This document shows, one piece after another, positions 36,014 to 44,339 of a DNA stretch of 47,352 nucleotides. The stretch is from an uncultured Clostridia bacterium (lineage in GTDB: Bacteria > Bacillota > Clostridia > Oscillospirales > Acutalibacteraceae): assembly GCA_946186665.1 (NCBI GenBank), contig CAMHOE010000017.1:1-47352 (forward strand). The letters run 5' to 3'. Position numbers and translations under genes: made by a program. The stretch's first letter is position 1; every line of letters starts with the position of its first letter. A model generated the notes under the pieces. The model made no database searches. It was not told where the DNA came from and worked only from the letters and a program-made list of their open reading frames with translations.

Positions 36014-36101
36014 AAGTGGTCAGTAAACTGTTTGTGAAGAGTAATAATAATAGATGTTCATACAGAAGCTGAAGTGCGAGTTAATTCCACTTTCCACATT
36101 T
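36014..36101 (+). repeat. Dispersed intergenic repeat, copy B
   Basis: It starts AGTGGTCAGTAAACTG right after hslO and ends ATTCCACTTTCCACATTT. The two ends match copy A (24524-24637) while the middle differs. It lies between convergent hslO and the next hypothetical gene. Confidence 0.55.
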
Positions 36102-36105
36102 AATT

Positions 36106-36954
36106 TTATGCTGTCTTTGTCTGTTCTTGTGTGAATTTACGCAGCTTGGATATAAGACGTTCCTTTGAGTACTGAACTGTACCGTCTGCGCATTTTGCAG
36201 GAACGATTGATGCAAGCTCTCCGGCAGAACAAAGAGAGTACAAAGCCGACATAAAATACATTTCGTCTGTACCCTTTGGCAGGAGACGTTTGTACCTGTA
36301 TGGAATTTCCGCAAGATATTCAGATATGACAATTCCCTTTAAGGATACAAGCGGCTTTTCGGCGGTGAACAGAAGAGTATCTGTAGTTACAGGCAGTGTT
36401 ATGTCAATTGCACGGGGGCTTATAATTACATCCTGTCCCTTAAGCTTTTCAATGGAGTCACTGACTATCAGAGGTACGCCGCAGCTTTCGTAAATGCGAT
36501 CCGACTCGTTTTCATAAAATCTCGGCATATCCGTAACAACAGTAAGTGACGCTGTATAATCAAGCAGCTTTTGTGCAAACATAGGATACTCACCCTGCCT
36601 GTCAAGATATGCAAGCTTTATCCTCTTGGGGTCGGGTGAAGCACTTTTAAGAAGCTCACAGACAAAATTCTGCATCATAAGTATATTGAATTCTTTGTCC
36701 TCAAAACGGCTGAAGGGCGAACCTGACAGGTCAAGCTCCCTGCTGCACAGAATAGTTTTAGGCGACCCTATAGTATATGGATAGATTTTTTTGTATCTTA
36801 CCTTTCCCCTGTTCTGGCTGTAACGGATATACAGCACTGAGCACTTATTTTGTTTTTTGACTTTTGTGTAAATATCATAGGGCTTGAAGACTGACCGTAT
36901 TTTTTTCATCAGTGTATCGTTGTTATTCCTTACAACATCAAGTACAGTTATCAT
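36106..36954 (-). CDS. Hypothetical protein with Rossmann-like C-terminal half
   Basis: A 282-residue protein, not recognised. No signal peptide or membrane segment. The N-terminus is basic (KKIRSVFKPYDIYTKVKKQNKC). From about 118 the pattern RIKLAYLDRQGEY, then ASLTVVTDMPRFY, then GVPLIVSDSIEKLKGQDVIISP alternates strand and helix like a Rossmann or response-fold domain. The last 25 residues are helical and basic. TAGGAGAAT precedes the ATG. No partner is obvious; it faces hslO tail to tail. Confidence 0.7.
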   Translation of the reverse strand: MITVLDVVRNNNDTLMKKIRSVFKPYDIYTKVKKQNKCSVLYIRYSQNRGKVRYKKIYPYTIGSPKTILCSRELDLSGSPFSRFEDKEFNILMMQNFVCELLKSASPDPKRIKLAYLDRQGEYPMFAQKLLDYTASLTVVTDMPRFYENESDRIYESCGVPLIVSDSIEKLKGQDVIISPRAIDITLPVTTDTLLFTAEKPLVSLKGIVISEYLAEIPYRYKRLLPKGTDEMYFMSALYSLCSAGELASIVPAKCADGTVQYSKERLISKLRKFTQEQTKTA

Positions 36955-37034
36955 ATCATTCTCCTATATAAAGTTCTTGGGTATGTTTTCTTCATATAAT
37001 AGATGATATGCAGAAGCTGCAAGAAAAATAACAA

Positions 37035-37059
37035 GGGAAGCCGCAAAATTACGGCTCCC
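37035..37059 (-). terminator. Terminator of the lipoprotein gene
   Basis: GGGA-AGCCG pairs with CGGCTCCC with one bulge. On the minus strand it is followed by TTGTTATTTTTC. It starts 10 bases past the stop codon. Confidence 0.7.
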
Positions 37060-37068
37060 CGAAGGTTG

Positions 37069-37575
37069 TTATCTTACTGTGTCAGAGACATCGCTTGCTG
37101 TGTTGTTTACAGTGTTGTCCGCGTTGTCTGCGGCGTTCTCAACTACATCGCCTGCGTTGTCAGTAATGCTTGATACGGTATCGCCTACTTTATCGGCTGT
37201 GTTGTTTACTATGTCGCCTGCATTATCGGCAATATCCGATACTGTGTCACCTACATTATCAGCGGCGTTGTTTACGGTATCGCCTGCATTTTCCACAGCG
37301 TTTCCGGCAGCATTTCCGGCGTTGTCCACGGCATTTCCTGCCATATTGCCATTGTCTGTGATATCATCGTTATCACCGATGATGCCGTTCCTGTCGGTAA
37401 CAACACCGCTGTTGGGATAGTTTTCAGTTACCATGCCGTTATCTGCGTTGGGCAGCTCTGAGGCAAGCGGTGTTGAAGTTGTATTTTCAGGATTCTGATC
37501 CTCGTTTGTTTTGCAGGCTGTCAGAGACAAACATAGTGCAGAGACGAGCACTGCTGTAAGAACAATTTTTTTCAT
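37069..37575 (-). CDS. Lipoprotein with 11-residue repeats
   Basis: The 168-residue protein has a lipoprotein signal peptide with lipobox LTAC (C21). A short polar linker follows. From residue 97, six 11-residue units follow (AGDTVNNAADN, VGDTVSDIADN, AGDIVNNTADK, VGDTVSSITDN and so on) to the end, preceded by looser AGNAVDN units. Such 11-mers favour a long amphipathic helix like those of LEA proteins or apolipoproteins. It is acidic and Asn-rich. Function is unknown; a stress-protective or envelope-associated role is only analogy. It has its own terminator. Confidence 0.85.
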   Translation of the reverse strand: MKKIVLTAVLVSALCLSLTACKTNEDQNPENTTSTPLASELPNADNGMVTENYPNSGVVTDRNGIIGDNDDITDNGNMAGNAVDNAGNAAGNAVENAGDTVNNAADNVGDTVSDIADNAGDIVNNTADKVGDTVSSITDNAGDVVENAADNADNTVNNTASDVSDTVR

Positions 37576-37686
37576 ATTCTATACTCCTTTAATTTTTCTT
37601 ACCTCAATATTATTATCAATTCTTCGGAATTTATTCTGTATCAGATATTAGCAAAATTTTGATCAAAAAAACGGAGGTGTAAAAAA

Positions 37687-38289
37687 ATGTCAAATACCAT
37701 TATTACTATCGCAAGGAGCTACGGCAGCGGCGGACGAACCATAGGAAAAATGCTTGCTGAAAACTGTGGAATACCCTACTATGACAGGAACCTTATTTAT
37801 CTGGCTTCCAGTCAAAGCGGCATTGACACCATGCTTTTCTCTCAGAATGATGAAAGCATAAAGAACAGCATTTTTGATATGCGTGTTCCGAACGAACGCA
37901 ATAAGTATGTCTCAAAGGATGAACTGTTCAGGTCACAGTCCCGTACTATACGTGAGGTCGCCGACAAAAGCGATTGCGTGATAATCGGCAGATGCGCCGA
38001 TTATATACTGAAGAACAGCAAGCACAAGGTCATCAGGGCTTTTATCTGGGCGCCTGAGCAGGTATGTATACAGACTGTTATGGATAAGTTTATGGTTGGT
38101 GAGGACGAAGCAAGAAAAACCGTAAGGCAGATAAACCGTCACCGTGAGGAGTACTACAAGTATCACACCGGTTCCGAATGGAGCAATGCCAAAAACTATG
38201 ATATGTGCTTTGACACTTCAAGAATGTCCTATGAGCAGATAGCTCTTGCTATTGAAAAGTACTCAAAGCTCTATGCAGAAATATTCTGA
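37687..38289 (+). CDS. Cytidylate kinase-like family protein
   Basis: A 200-residue P-loop kinase-like protein. RSYGSGGRTIGKMLAENCGI (near 10-29) is the modified nucleotide-binding loop of the AAA_26 cytidylate-kinase-like family. DCVIIGRCADYILKNS is the next conserved block. AFIWAPEQVCIQTVM and a lid with ARKTVRQINRHREEYYKYHTG follow. It is not the canonical Cmk, which has GPAGAGKS. GGAGGTG precedes the ATG. The true substrate is unknown. Confidence 0.88.
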   Translation: MSNTIITIARSYGSGGRTIGKMLAENCGIPYYDRNLIYLASSQSGIDTMLFSQNDESIKNSIFDMRVPNERNKYVSKDELFRSQSRTIREVADKSDCVIIGRCADYILKNSKHKVIRAFIWAPEQVCIQTVMDKFMVGEDEARKTVRQINRHREEYYKYHTGSEWSNAKNYDMCFDTSRMSYEQIALAIEKYSKLYAEIF

Positions 38290-38319
38290 GGTATCAATAA
38301 AGCATAGCAAACAAAACAT

Positions 38320-38364
38320 CACAGCCGCACACTGGAAGCAATTAAACTTCTGTGTGCGGCTGTG
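38320..38364 (+). terminator. Terminator between convergent cytidylate-kinase-like and P-loop genes
   Basis: A 13-bp stem CACAGCCGCACAC / GTGTGCGGCTGTG is followed by TTATTATTATG on the plus side. It probably serves both directions. Confidence 0.75.
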
Positions 38365-38398
38365 TTATTATTATGCTCTTTAATGTAAAAAACTGATA

Positions 38399-38815
38399 TC
38401 AGATCTTTACTGATATAGCGTCAAGGCTCTTAGGAAGCTCGCTCTCATCGGCAGATACAAGGAAAGTAAACTTTGTCTCTGTTTTTGCTGCAAGTACATT
38501 GACCTTTTCGATAAAGGCTGAGAATGCTGCAAAATCCTGACCGCCTATCTTAAGTGTAGAGTCGATCAGTACGTCTGTAACGTCATAGTTACCTGCGCAA
38601 AGTCCGCTCAGAAAACCAAAGAAAGCATCATATCCTGTAATCGAATACTGTTCTGTGTCGATAAGTCTTGCCTTATGTGTAACGTCATAGGTAAGCTTGG
38701 AGCCTTTTTCGATAACAACCACGTTGCCGTTTGATGCCTCTACAGCCTCGTTTGCAAGTGTGATAAGCTTCTTTGTTTTACCTGTTCCCTTTTTGCCAAT
38801 AATAAGTGTAACCAT
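38399..38815 (-). CDS. Small P-loop NTPase-like protein
   Basis: A 138-residue protein beginning MVTLIIGKKGTGKTKKLI, a complete Walker A (7-14). VLIDSTLKIGG is a possible Walker B near 83-93, and a final strand ends FTFLVSADESELP. It is too short for a full AAA or RecA core and resembles a single nucleotide-binding lobe. I do not know its role. GGAGG lies eight bases before the ATG, and a consensus promoter lies 54 bases upstream. Confidence 0.78.
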   Translation of the reverse strand: MVTLIIGKKGTGKTKKLITLANEAVEASNGNVVVIEKGSKLTYDVTHKARLIDTEQYSITGYDAFFGFLSGLCAGNYDVTDVLIDSTLKIGGQDFAAFSAFIEKVNVLAAKTETKFTFLVSADESELPKSLDAISVKI

Positions 38816-38868
38816 TATTTTTGCCTCCTTATGAATTTGTCAACCCAAAGTTGATGGTACCTGATATG

Positions 38869-38897
38869 ATTTTACTATATATCAAGGCTGATGTCAA
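38869..38897 (-). promoter_or_regulatory. Promoter of the small P-loop gene
   Basis: On the minus strand TTGACA (38897-38892) and TAAAAT (38874-38869) are 17 bases apart. Confidence 0.65.
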
Positions 38898-38907
38898 TAT
38901 TTATTGT

Positions 38908-39079
38908 CGCTGATACACGAAAATCAATCTTGCCGGGCAGTCTCATGGGGAATAACCCTTTCCTAAAACCGCTGAATACTATCTCTCAGTAATAAAGGAT
39001 TCAAGCAGAGCTTTCTATATGTAAAAATATTAAGTGTCCCCACTATTCCAATATAAAAATCGATTTCTGTGCCGCTGAT
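38908..39079. mobile_element. MITE-like element, copy 2 (imperfect inverted ends, 7-bp direct repeats)
   Basis: ACGAAAATCAATCTT at 38917-38931 and its imperfect inverse AAAATCGATTTCTGT at 39056-39070 (11 of 15 pairs) enclose about 150 bp. CGCTGAT flanks at 38908-38914 and 39073-39079, each two bases from the element ends. The 20-bp block CCCTTTCCTAAAACCGCTGA is shared with copy 1 (22237-22442). It lacks the internal stem of copy 1. No coding capacity. Confidence 0.6.
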
Positions 39080-39124
39080 TTATAACCGGAAATTATTCTT
39101 GTGACTATTTTGCGCGATGCAGTC

Positions 39125-39187
39125 AGTGGTCAGCGGAATTTTAAAAAGACAGGTTTTCAATAATTCCACATTCCACTTTCCACATTT
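39125..39187 (+). repeat. Dispersed intergenic repeat, copy C
   Basis: It starts AGTGGTCAGCGGAATTTTA and ends ATTCCACATTCCACTTTCC then ACATTT, abutting the pgi stop codon. It is the shortest complete copy of the family seen at 24524, 36014 and 41727. Confidence 0.6.
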
Positions 39188-40525
39188 TTATTTAAGTCTT
39201 GCTTCAAGTGCTTCCTTCTGATCCTCGTATCCGGGCTTGCCGAGAAGCGCAAACATATTCTTCTTGTAGCTCTCAACACCCGGCTGATTGAAGGGGTTAA
39301 GACACATTGTGTATCCGCTGATAGCACAAGCCTTCTCAAAGAAGTATATAAGATATCCAAGCTCTGCTTCGCTTACCTCAGGTATTGTGAGGATAACATT
39401 CGGTACCTTGCCGTCTGTGTGAGCAAGCACTGTACCCTCGAATGCTTTCTTGTTTACGAAGTCCACTGTCTTGCCGGAGAGGAAGTTCAGTCCGTCAACA
39501 TTCTCAGGATCGGTGCCGATAGTAAGCTCGTATTTAGGCTTGTCTATCTGTACAACTGTCTCAAAGAGTGTTCTTGTACCCTCCTGAATGAACTGACCCA
39601 TTGAATGAAGGTCAGTGGAGAATACTACGGATGCCGGGAACAAGCCTTTATTGTTCTTGCCCTCGCTCTCGCCGAAGAGCTGCTTCCACCACTCGTTCAT
39701 CATAGTAAATGCAGGCTCATAGCTGACAAGAAGCTCTATAAGCTTGCCCTTGCGGTAGAGTATATTTCTGATTGCTGCATACTTGTAGCAGGGGTTCTTT
39801 TCCAGGTCTGTGTCGGTAAGCTCAGCACGAGCCTTTGCAGCACCCTGCATAAGAGCATCTATATCTGCACCCGAAACCGCGATCGGCAGAAGTCCTACAG
39901 CTGTAAGCACAGAGTAACGGCCGCCTACATCATCCGGCACTACAAAGGTCTGATAACCTTCTTTGTCTGCAAGCTGCTTGAGAGTACCCTTTGCCTTATC
40001 GGTAGTGCAGTATATTCTCTCTCTTGCGCCCTCCTTGCCGTACTTCTTCTCAAGAAGCTCACGGAATACTCTGAAGGCAATTGCAGGCTCTGTTGTAGTT
40101 CCTGACTTTGAGATCATGTTTATGGAAACATTTTTGCCTTCGCAGATCTGAAGAAGCTCTGAAAGTGCGGTAGAGCTTATGGAGTTGCCTGTGAAGTATA
40201 TGTCAGGTGTATCCTTCGGAAGTGCATTGTAGTTAGGCGACTTCAGAAATTCTATTGCGGCTCTCGCTCCGAGATACGAACCGCCTATACCGATAACAAC
40301 GAATACATCTGTATCGCCCTTTATCTTTTCTGCTGCCTTTTTTATTCTGTCGAACTCTTCCTTGTCATAGTTTTCAGGAAGGTCTACCCAACCTACGAAA
40401 TCGTTTCCGAGTCCTGTTTTATTGTGAAGAAGCTCATGTGCTGCGCTTATCTGAGGCGCAATTGAAGAGTACTCTTCATCTGTAATGAATTCTTTTAAAT
40501 GCTTATCGCTGAGGGTAACAGCCAT
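39188..40525 (-). CDS. pgi: Glucose-6-phosphate isomerase
   Basis: Interconverts glucose-6-phosphate and fructose-6-phosphate. The 445 residues show [19 protein letters not shown], the phosphate-binding [14 protein letters not shown] block, [14 protein letters not shown], and the second family signature near [24 protein letters not shown] with the catalytic lysine in ESYKKNMF. Length matches the Firmicute type. AAGGAGG precedes the ATG. It has its own promoter and an unusually long, structured leader behind galU. Confidence 0.97.
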   Translation of the reverse strand: MAVTLSDKHLKEFITDEEYSSIAPQISAAHELLHNKTGLGNDFVGWVDLPENYDKEEFDRIKKAAEKIKGDTDVFVVIGIGGSYLGARAAIEFLKSPNYNALPKDTPDIYFTGNSISSTALSELLQICEGKNVSINMISKSGTTTEPAIAFRVFRELLEKKYGKEGARERIYCTTDKAKGTLKQLADKEGYQTFVVPDDVGGRYSVLTAVGLLPIAVSGADIDALMQGAAKARAELTDTDLEKNPCYKYAAIRNILYRKGKLIELLVSYEPAFTMMNEWWKQLFGESEGKNNKGLFPASVVFSTDLHSMGQFIQEGTRTLFETVVQIDKPKYELTIGTDPENVDGLNFLSGKTVDFVNKKAFEGTVLAHTDGKVPNVILTIPEVSEAELGYLIYFFEKACAISGYTMCLNPFNQPGVESYKKNMFALLGKPGYEDQKEALEARLK

Positions 40526-40594
40526 AGTATTTTTCCTCCTTGTATAGGTTTATAAGATAACTCTGAAAAAAGAGCCGATGTAATGACCGCAAAG

Positions 40595-40649
40595 GCCTTG
40601 CTTTCACTTTCTGTGTCACATAGAAATATATACCCTATTGTGACAAGGC
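40595..40649 (-). promoter_or_regulatory. Possible structured leader of pgi
   Basis: In the pgi transcript GCCTTG pairs with CAAGGC. Inside it, TGTCACA(A)TAG pairs with CTATGTGACA, giving a nested stem with an AT-rich loop. Downstream, GGCTC followed by six Us (near 40568-40576) could pair with the GAGCC at the base, a terminator-like alternative. It matches no riboswitch class I know. Confidence 0.4.
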
Positions 40650-40724
40650 TCATACAGCCGTTTTTCTAAGTTTAATGACCTTTGGAAAGGGCTGTGTTTT
40701 TTCAAAAGAGAAATATCCTCTTTA

Positions 40725-40753
40725 ATAATACAATATCCTGTAAAAATTTGCAA
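40725..40753 (-). promoter_or_regulatory. Promoter of pgi
   Basis: On the minus strand TTGCAA (40753-40748) and TATTAT (40730-40725) are 17 bases apart, just downstream of the galU stop. They give a leader of about 190 bases. Confidence 0.45.
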
Positions 40754-40794
40754 TATTTTTAAAGCAATTTGTACAAAAATTATTCGTATTGAAA

Positions 40795-41667
40795 TCAAAG
40801 AGTTTTTGAAAGCTCTTTAAGATAGCTTCTGAAGCTGTCTCCCAGTACAGGGTTATTGAGTGCGATCTCCACTGTTGCCTGTAATATACCAAGCTTATCT
40901 CCCATATCGTATCGCTTTCCGGTAAAGTCCACACCTGTCATTCCTACAGTCTGGGCAAGTGTTCTCATTGCATCTGTAAGCTGTATCTCGCCGCCTGCTC
41001 CGGGCTTTGTGTTGTCCAGCAGGTCGAAGATATCCGGAGTGAGCACACATCTGCCGAGTATTGAAAACAGTGACAGTACATCCTCTTTTCTCTGGGGCTT
41101 CTCCACCATGTCGGTGCAGCTGTACATATTGCCCTCAAGCTGCTCCACTTTAAGTGAGCTGTATTTTGAGATAGCCTCTTCCGGAACTGATTTTATGCCG
41201 ACAACTGCTTTGCCGTATTTTTCATAGGCTCTGATAAGCTGTCCGCAGGCAGGATCTTCACCGATTATTACATCATCACCGTACAGTACTGCAAAGGGTT
41301 CATTTCCGACAAAGGATCTTGCACAGTTTACAGCATGACCCAGACCTTTTGTTTCCTTTTGTCTTACAAAATAGAAGTTTGCAAGCTTCGATATGGAAAC
41401 CACCTGATCGTACACATCCTGTTTGCCTGAAGCCAAAAGACGCTCCTCAAGCTCCGGACTGCGGTCGAAGTGATCTTCGATAACGCCCTTTCCTCTGTTT
41501 GTAATAATAAGGATATCCGTGATACCTGAATTTACTGCCTCTTCCACGATATACTGTATCGCAGGCTTGTCAACGATAGTGAGCATTTCCTTTGGCATAG
41601 ACTTTGTTGCTGGCAGTACTCTTGTTCCGAGACCTGCCGCAGGGATGACTGCTTTTGTGACCTTCAT
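40795..41667 (-). CDS. galU: UTP-glucose-1-phosphate uridylyltransferase
   Basis: Makes UDP-glucose for glycolipids, exopolysaccharide and envelope glycans. The 290 residues start MKVTKAVIPAAGLGTRVLPATKSMPKEML, the nucleotide-binding signature. VLYGDDVIIGE follows, then the GalU block VEKPQRKED and KPGAGGEIQLTDAMRTL. A strong GGAGGT precedes the ATG. It may feed the GT4 enzyme at 31.5 kb; that link is inference. Confidence 0.97.
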   Translation of the reverse strand: MKVTKAVIPAAGLGTRVLPATKSMPKEMLTIVDKPAIQYIVEEAVNSGITDILIITNRGKGVIEDHFDRSPELEERLLASGKQDVYDQVVSISKLANFYFVRQKETKGLGHAVNCARSFVGNEPFAVLYGDDVIIGEDPACGQLIRAYEKYGKAVVGIKSVPEEAISKYSSLKVEQLEGNMYSCTDMVEKPQRKEDVLSLFSILGRCVLTPDIFDLLDNTKPGAGGEIQLTDAMRTLAQTVGMTGVDFTGKRYDMGDKLGILQATVEIALNNPVLGDSFRSYLKELSKTL

Positions 41668-41726
41668 AGTAACGACCTCCGTTATTTATTTTTGGGGTTT
41701 CTGAATAATGCAGCACGACATTTTTT

Positions 41727-41772
41727 AAATGTGGAAAGTGGAATGGCGGTATGTTTTCGCTGAAGCGAAAAC
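41727..41772 (-). repeat. Dispersed intergenic repeat, copy D, with hairpin
   Basis: Read on the minus strand, GCGAAAACATACC then ATTCCACTTTCCACATTT matches the 3' part of copy A. On the plus side GTTTTCGCT and AGCGAAAAC (41753-41772) form a 9-bp stem with a 2-nt gap, between the RING/zinc-ribbon gene and galU. Confidence 0.55.
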
Positions 41773-41864
41773 AATTATATTATTTTAAAATCCAATATTT
41801 CTTTAAGCTTTGAACTTCTTCACCTACCACTGCCACTCTATAAAAAATGACGTTTACTATACTG

Positions 41865-42905
41865 TTACATAAACATTGAAGCAAACTGTAATATCAGATA
41901 GCAGGCCAAAAACATCCAGGCTACAGCGTTATTTACTCCTCCTGCTTCTGAAATAGCTTTAAGTGTATCGCCGTCAGTACATTTGCTTTTTGTCTTTTTT
42001 ATTTTTGCTACAGTAAATTTATAGTATCCCCTGTTAGCTGTAAATCCGCATATCAGACGCACTGCAAAAAGCAGCACATAGATGATATAAGGCATGAACA
42101 TCAATATAACTTCCCAGAAGCTCTTATATGACATTGCCCATGAAAAGTAATCTCCTATAGTCACATATGTCTGCTCTGCTTCCGTAAAGAACGAGCTTGC
42201 TTCCTTGAACAATGGAGAAGATATCAGCGCTGCAAAAAGAAGCACCGCTATTTCAAGCAAAAAATACACTGCTGTTATTAATGCGCCTTTAAGATATTGC
42301 TTTCTGTACAAGTGCCATGCACCTGCAAAGAAAAAAGCTGCAAAATTAAACTTGCTTTTATTTTGTTTTTTTATTTTTGCAAAAACCGGCAGATAATATG
42401 ATGTGTTGGTGTTTACGTATTTCGACACCTCAGCGCCTGACACACCGTCAAAATTTTCATCCTTTGAAACACCGCCCATCGGATCCAGAAAAAACGAAAA
42501 CGGACCCACACCTCCGCCGTATTCAAACGGGAAACTCTCATCACTGCCGTCTTTGCTGTCCGGGTCATCTGAGTTTTCGCTCTGCTGCGCCGGACGCTTT
42601 ACACTTCCGGATACCGTTCCCGATATAAAGCTGCCGCAGCGCCTGCAAATTATCGCATTCTTAGGGTTTTCCTCTCCGCAGTCAGGACATTTTACAGTAT
42701 CTTTTTCTTTTTCGGATACCGGCTCGTTATCGTAAACCTCTTTCCAGCTTTTACCGCTTGCATGAAGATCCTTGAAAATGCACTTTCCTTTTTCCTTATA
42801 ACATTCCCTATGGTAAGGAGCGCCGCACTTGGGACAAACGACAATATCATCTTCCTCACGAAAGCTGCGTGAACAAACCGGACACTGCTTTCCGATGAGA
42901 TCCAT
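41865..42905 (-). CDS. RING-like/zinc-ribbon membrane protein (DUF2628-type C-terminus)
   Basis: The 346-residue protein starts MDLIGKQCPVC with a RING/PHD-like cluster (C8, C11, C24, C27, H32, C35, C42). A second zinc ribbon (C73, C76, C87, C90) follows. A low-complexity acidic stretch (about 105-165) comes next. The DUF2628-like segment FNFAAFFFAGAWHLYRKQYLKG leads into hydrophobic spans at about 206-228, 262-288 and 325-344. The zinc part should be cytosolic. A membrane sensor or scaffold is plausible but not shown. ATG 42905 is preferred over an upstream ATG because GGAGGGGG precedes it. Confidence 0.82.
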   Translation of the reverse strand: MDLIGKQCPVCSRSFREEDDIVVCPKCGAPYHRECYKEKGKCIFKDLHASGKSWKEVYDNEPVSEKEKDTVKCPDCGEENPKNAIICRRCGSFISGTVSGSVKRPAQQSENSDDPDSKDGSDESFPFEYGGGVGPFSFFLDPMGGVSKDENFDGVSGAEVSKYVNTNTSYYLPVFAKIKKQNKSKFNFAAFFFAGAWHLYRKQYLKGALITAVYFLLEIAVLLFAALISSPLFKEASSFFTEAEQTYVTIGDYFSWAMSYKSFWEVILMFMPYIIYVLLFAVRLICGFTANRGYYKFTVAKIKKTKSKCTDGDTLKAISEAGGVNNAVAWMFLACYLILQFASMFM

Positions 42906-43063
42906 ATCTCGACCCCCTCCTTGTTTTTTTGAACAATTTTCCAATTGTTCCATTCTATTATACTATATTATCTGTTGCCTTGCAAGAATTATTTAATATT
43001 TATCCACATCTTCATTTTTGTTTTTTTATTTGTTTTAATTCTTGATTTACGATCATTTCAACG

Positions 43064-43471
43064 TTATATAATATTACTTTTTGAAACATCATTTTCGTAT
43101 CTGCAAACCGTGCATTCCCATTTGCCGCTGTTGACATTGAAACCCTCTTGTATATTCATGAAGGTCTCGCAGCTGTCACAAAACCACAAAACACCGAACT
43201 TAATCATTATATCATTCATAATTAATCCGCAGTCAGGACATTTCCAAGCTCTTCGCTCGGCGCCGGAATACATATTTTCACTTCGGCAAACGGGGCAATC
43301 TGTCCATTTTGTTACGCCTGCATACATTGAACTGTTCCAATTGATTCTGCGGTATCCGAAGCCGTCAAAATCAAATTTATATTCACAATATGGACAAATA
43401 ACAAATTTGCGATATGTATCAACCTCTATCTCCTCACCGCAATTCTCACAGAATACGATTTTGGGTATCAT
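43064..43471 (-). CDS. Multi-zinc-ribbon protein
   Basis: A small protein of 135 residues with three CxxC...CxxC pairs: CENC with CPYC (about 8-29), CPVC with CPDC (about 59-81), and CDSC with CTVC (about 97-122). Nothing else is recognisable. It could bind nucleic acid or act as a partner subunit. The ATG at 43471 overlaps the upstream stop as ATGA and has AAAGGGG, so translation is coupled to the preceding gene. Confidence 0.75.
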   Translation of the reverse strand: MIPKIVFCENCGEEIEVDTYRKFVICPYCEYKFDFDGFGYRRINWNSSMYAGVTKWTDCPVCRSENMYSGAERRAWKCPDCGLIMNDIMIKFGVLWFCDSCETFMNIQEGFNVNSGKWECTVCRYENDVSKSNII

Positions 43472-44262
43472 ATACAATCCCCTTTAATTCGTTGATTATT
43501 ATAATTATCACAGAGCATTAGAATATCGTGATATTCACTTCCTTTGCAAACAGCGTTTTCGTATATAGACATAAATCGTCTCAAATGGAGTTCGTTTTTA
43601 TCAATAAAATCAAAATCTTTAAAAAAGGTCATCAAATCCGACAATTCCCCTTTGCTCACGGACATGGTTTCCCACTGCTTTGTTTTATTGTTAAAATAAA
43701 ACTGAACCATCTCTTTTTTCTTTGCAAAAGGTGTTTCGTAAACAGTATAATTTAAGTCGTTTTCACTTACCGGTTTGTAATCAAAATGTACGGTTAATCC
43801 GTATTCAAACGGGTCATAAGAATTGGGTTTCCGACACCTCAGTCTATTTTCTATTTCTCCCTTCAATGATAAGAACTCATTATAAAGACCGTATCCTTTT
43901 GTGTTGTTTATATCGGAGAATTCTTTTATAATCATTTCTGGACAGGCAACATTTCCCATATCGTGATGAACAGTATTACACATTCTTTTCTTTGTAATGT
44001 AATACCGGTAAACAGGGTCAAATCTGTATTCTCCTGGTATTCTGAAATTATAATGAACACAAAGACAGAGTTCGTGAAATTTATCAACATAATAATAACG
44101 ACCTGCGGTAGCCATATATATTTTTCTGTAAAATTCATGAGTTAAGCATTGTTCGCTTGTTACTTCACCCACATGGCATTCAATCAACGGAAATGGTGTT
44201 GCTGTATTTTCAGTTTCGAGTATGGTCTGTTGAAATTTTCTTATGATTTCAATCGGAATCAT
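43468..44262 (-). CDS. Hypothetical protein
   Basis: A 264-residue soluble protein with no signal or membrane segment. It is rich in aromatic residues and cysteines in its N-terminal two thirds (YYYVDKFHELCLCVHYNFR). A conserved-looking RFDPVYRYYITKK follows. The C-terminal half has an IMFFKDFDF-like amphipathic region and WETMSVSKGELSDLM. It resembles contact-dependent or immunity-type small proteins in its style, but no family was recognised. ATG 44262 follows AAGGA; an upstream TTG is less likely. It is coupled to the zinc-ribbon gene. Confidence 0.7.
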   Translation of the reverse strand: MIPIEIIRKFQQTILETENTATPFPLIECHVGEVTSEQCLTHEFYRKIYMATAGRYYYVDKFHELCLCVHYNFRIPGEYRFDPVYRYYITKKRMCNTVHHDMGNVACPEMIIKEFSDINNTKGYGLYNEFLSLKGEIENRLRCRKPNSYDPFEYGLTVHFDYKPVSENDLNYTVYETPFAKKKEMVQFYFNNKTKQWETMSVSKGELSDLMTFFKDFDFIDKNELHLRRFMSIYENAVCKGSEYHDILMLCDNYNNQRIKGDCI

Positions 44263-44339
44263 TTTTTGATTTCCTTCTTTCGACAAATTGGTTTATGTCT
44301 GTTTTGTTATTACTTCGCTTGTTTTTGTTTATTGATTTT

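Noticed and set aside
37090-37330. Regular 33-base periodicity resembling a tandem or CRISPR-like array
   Set aside because: The period is 11 codons in frame with the lipoprotein; there are no conserved direct repeats with unique spacers.
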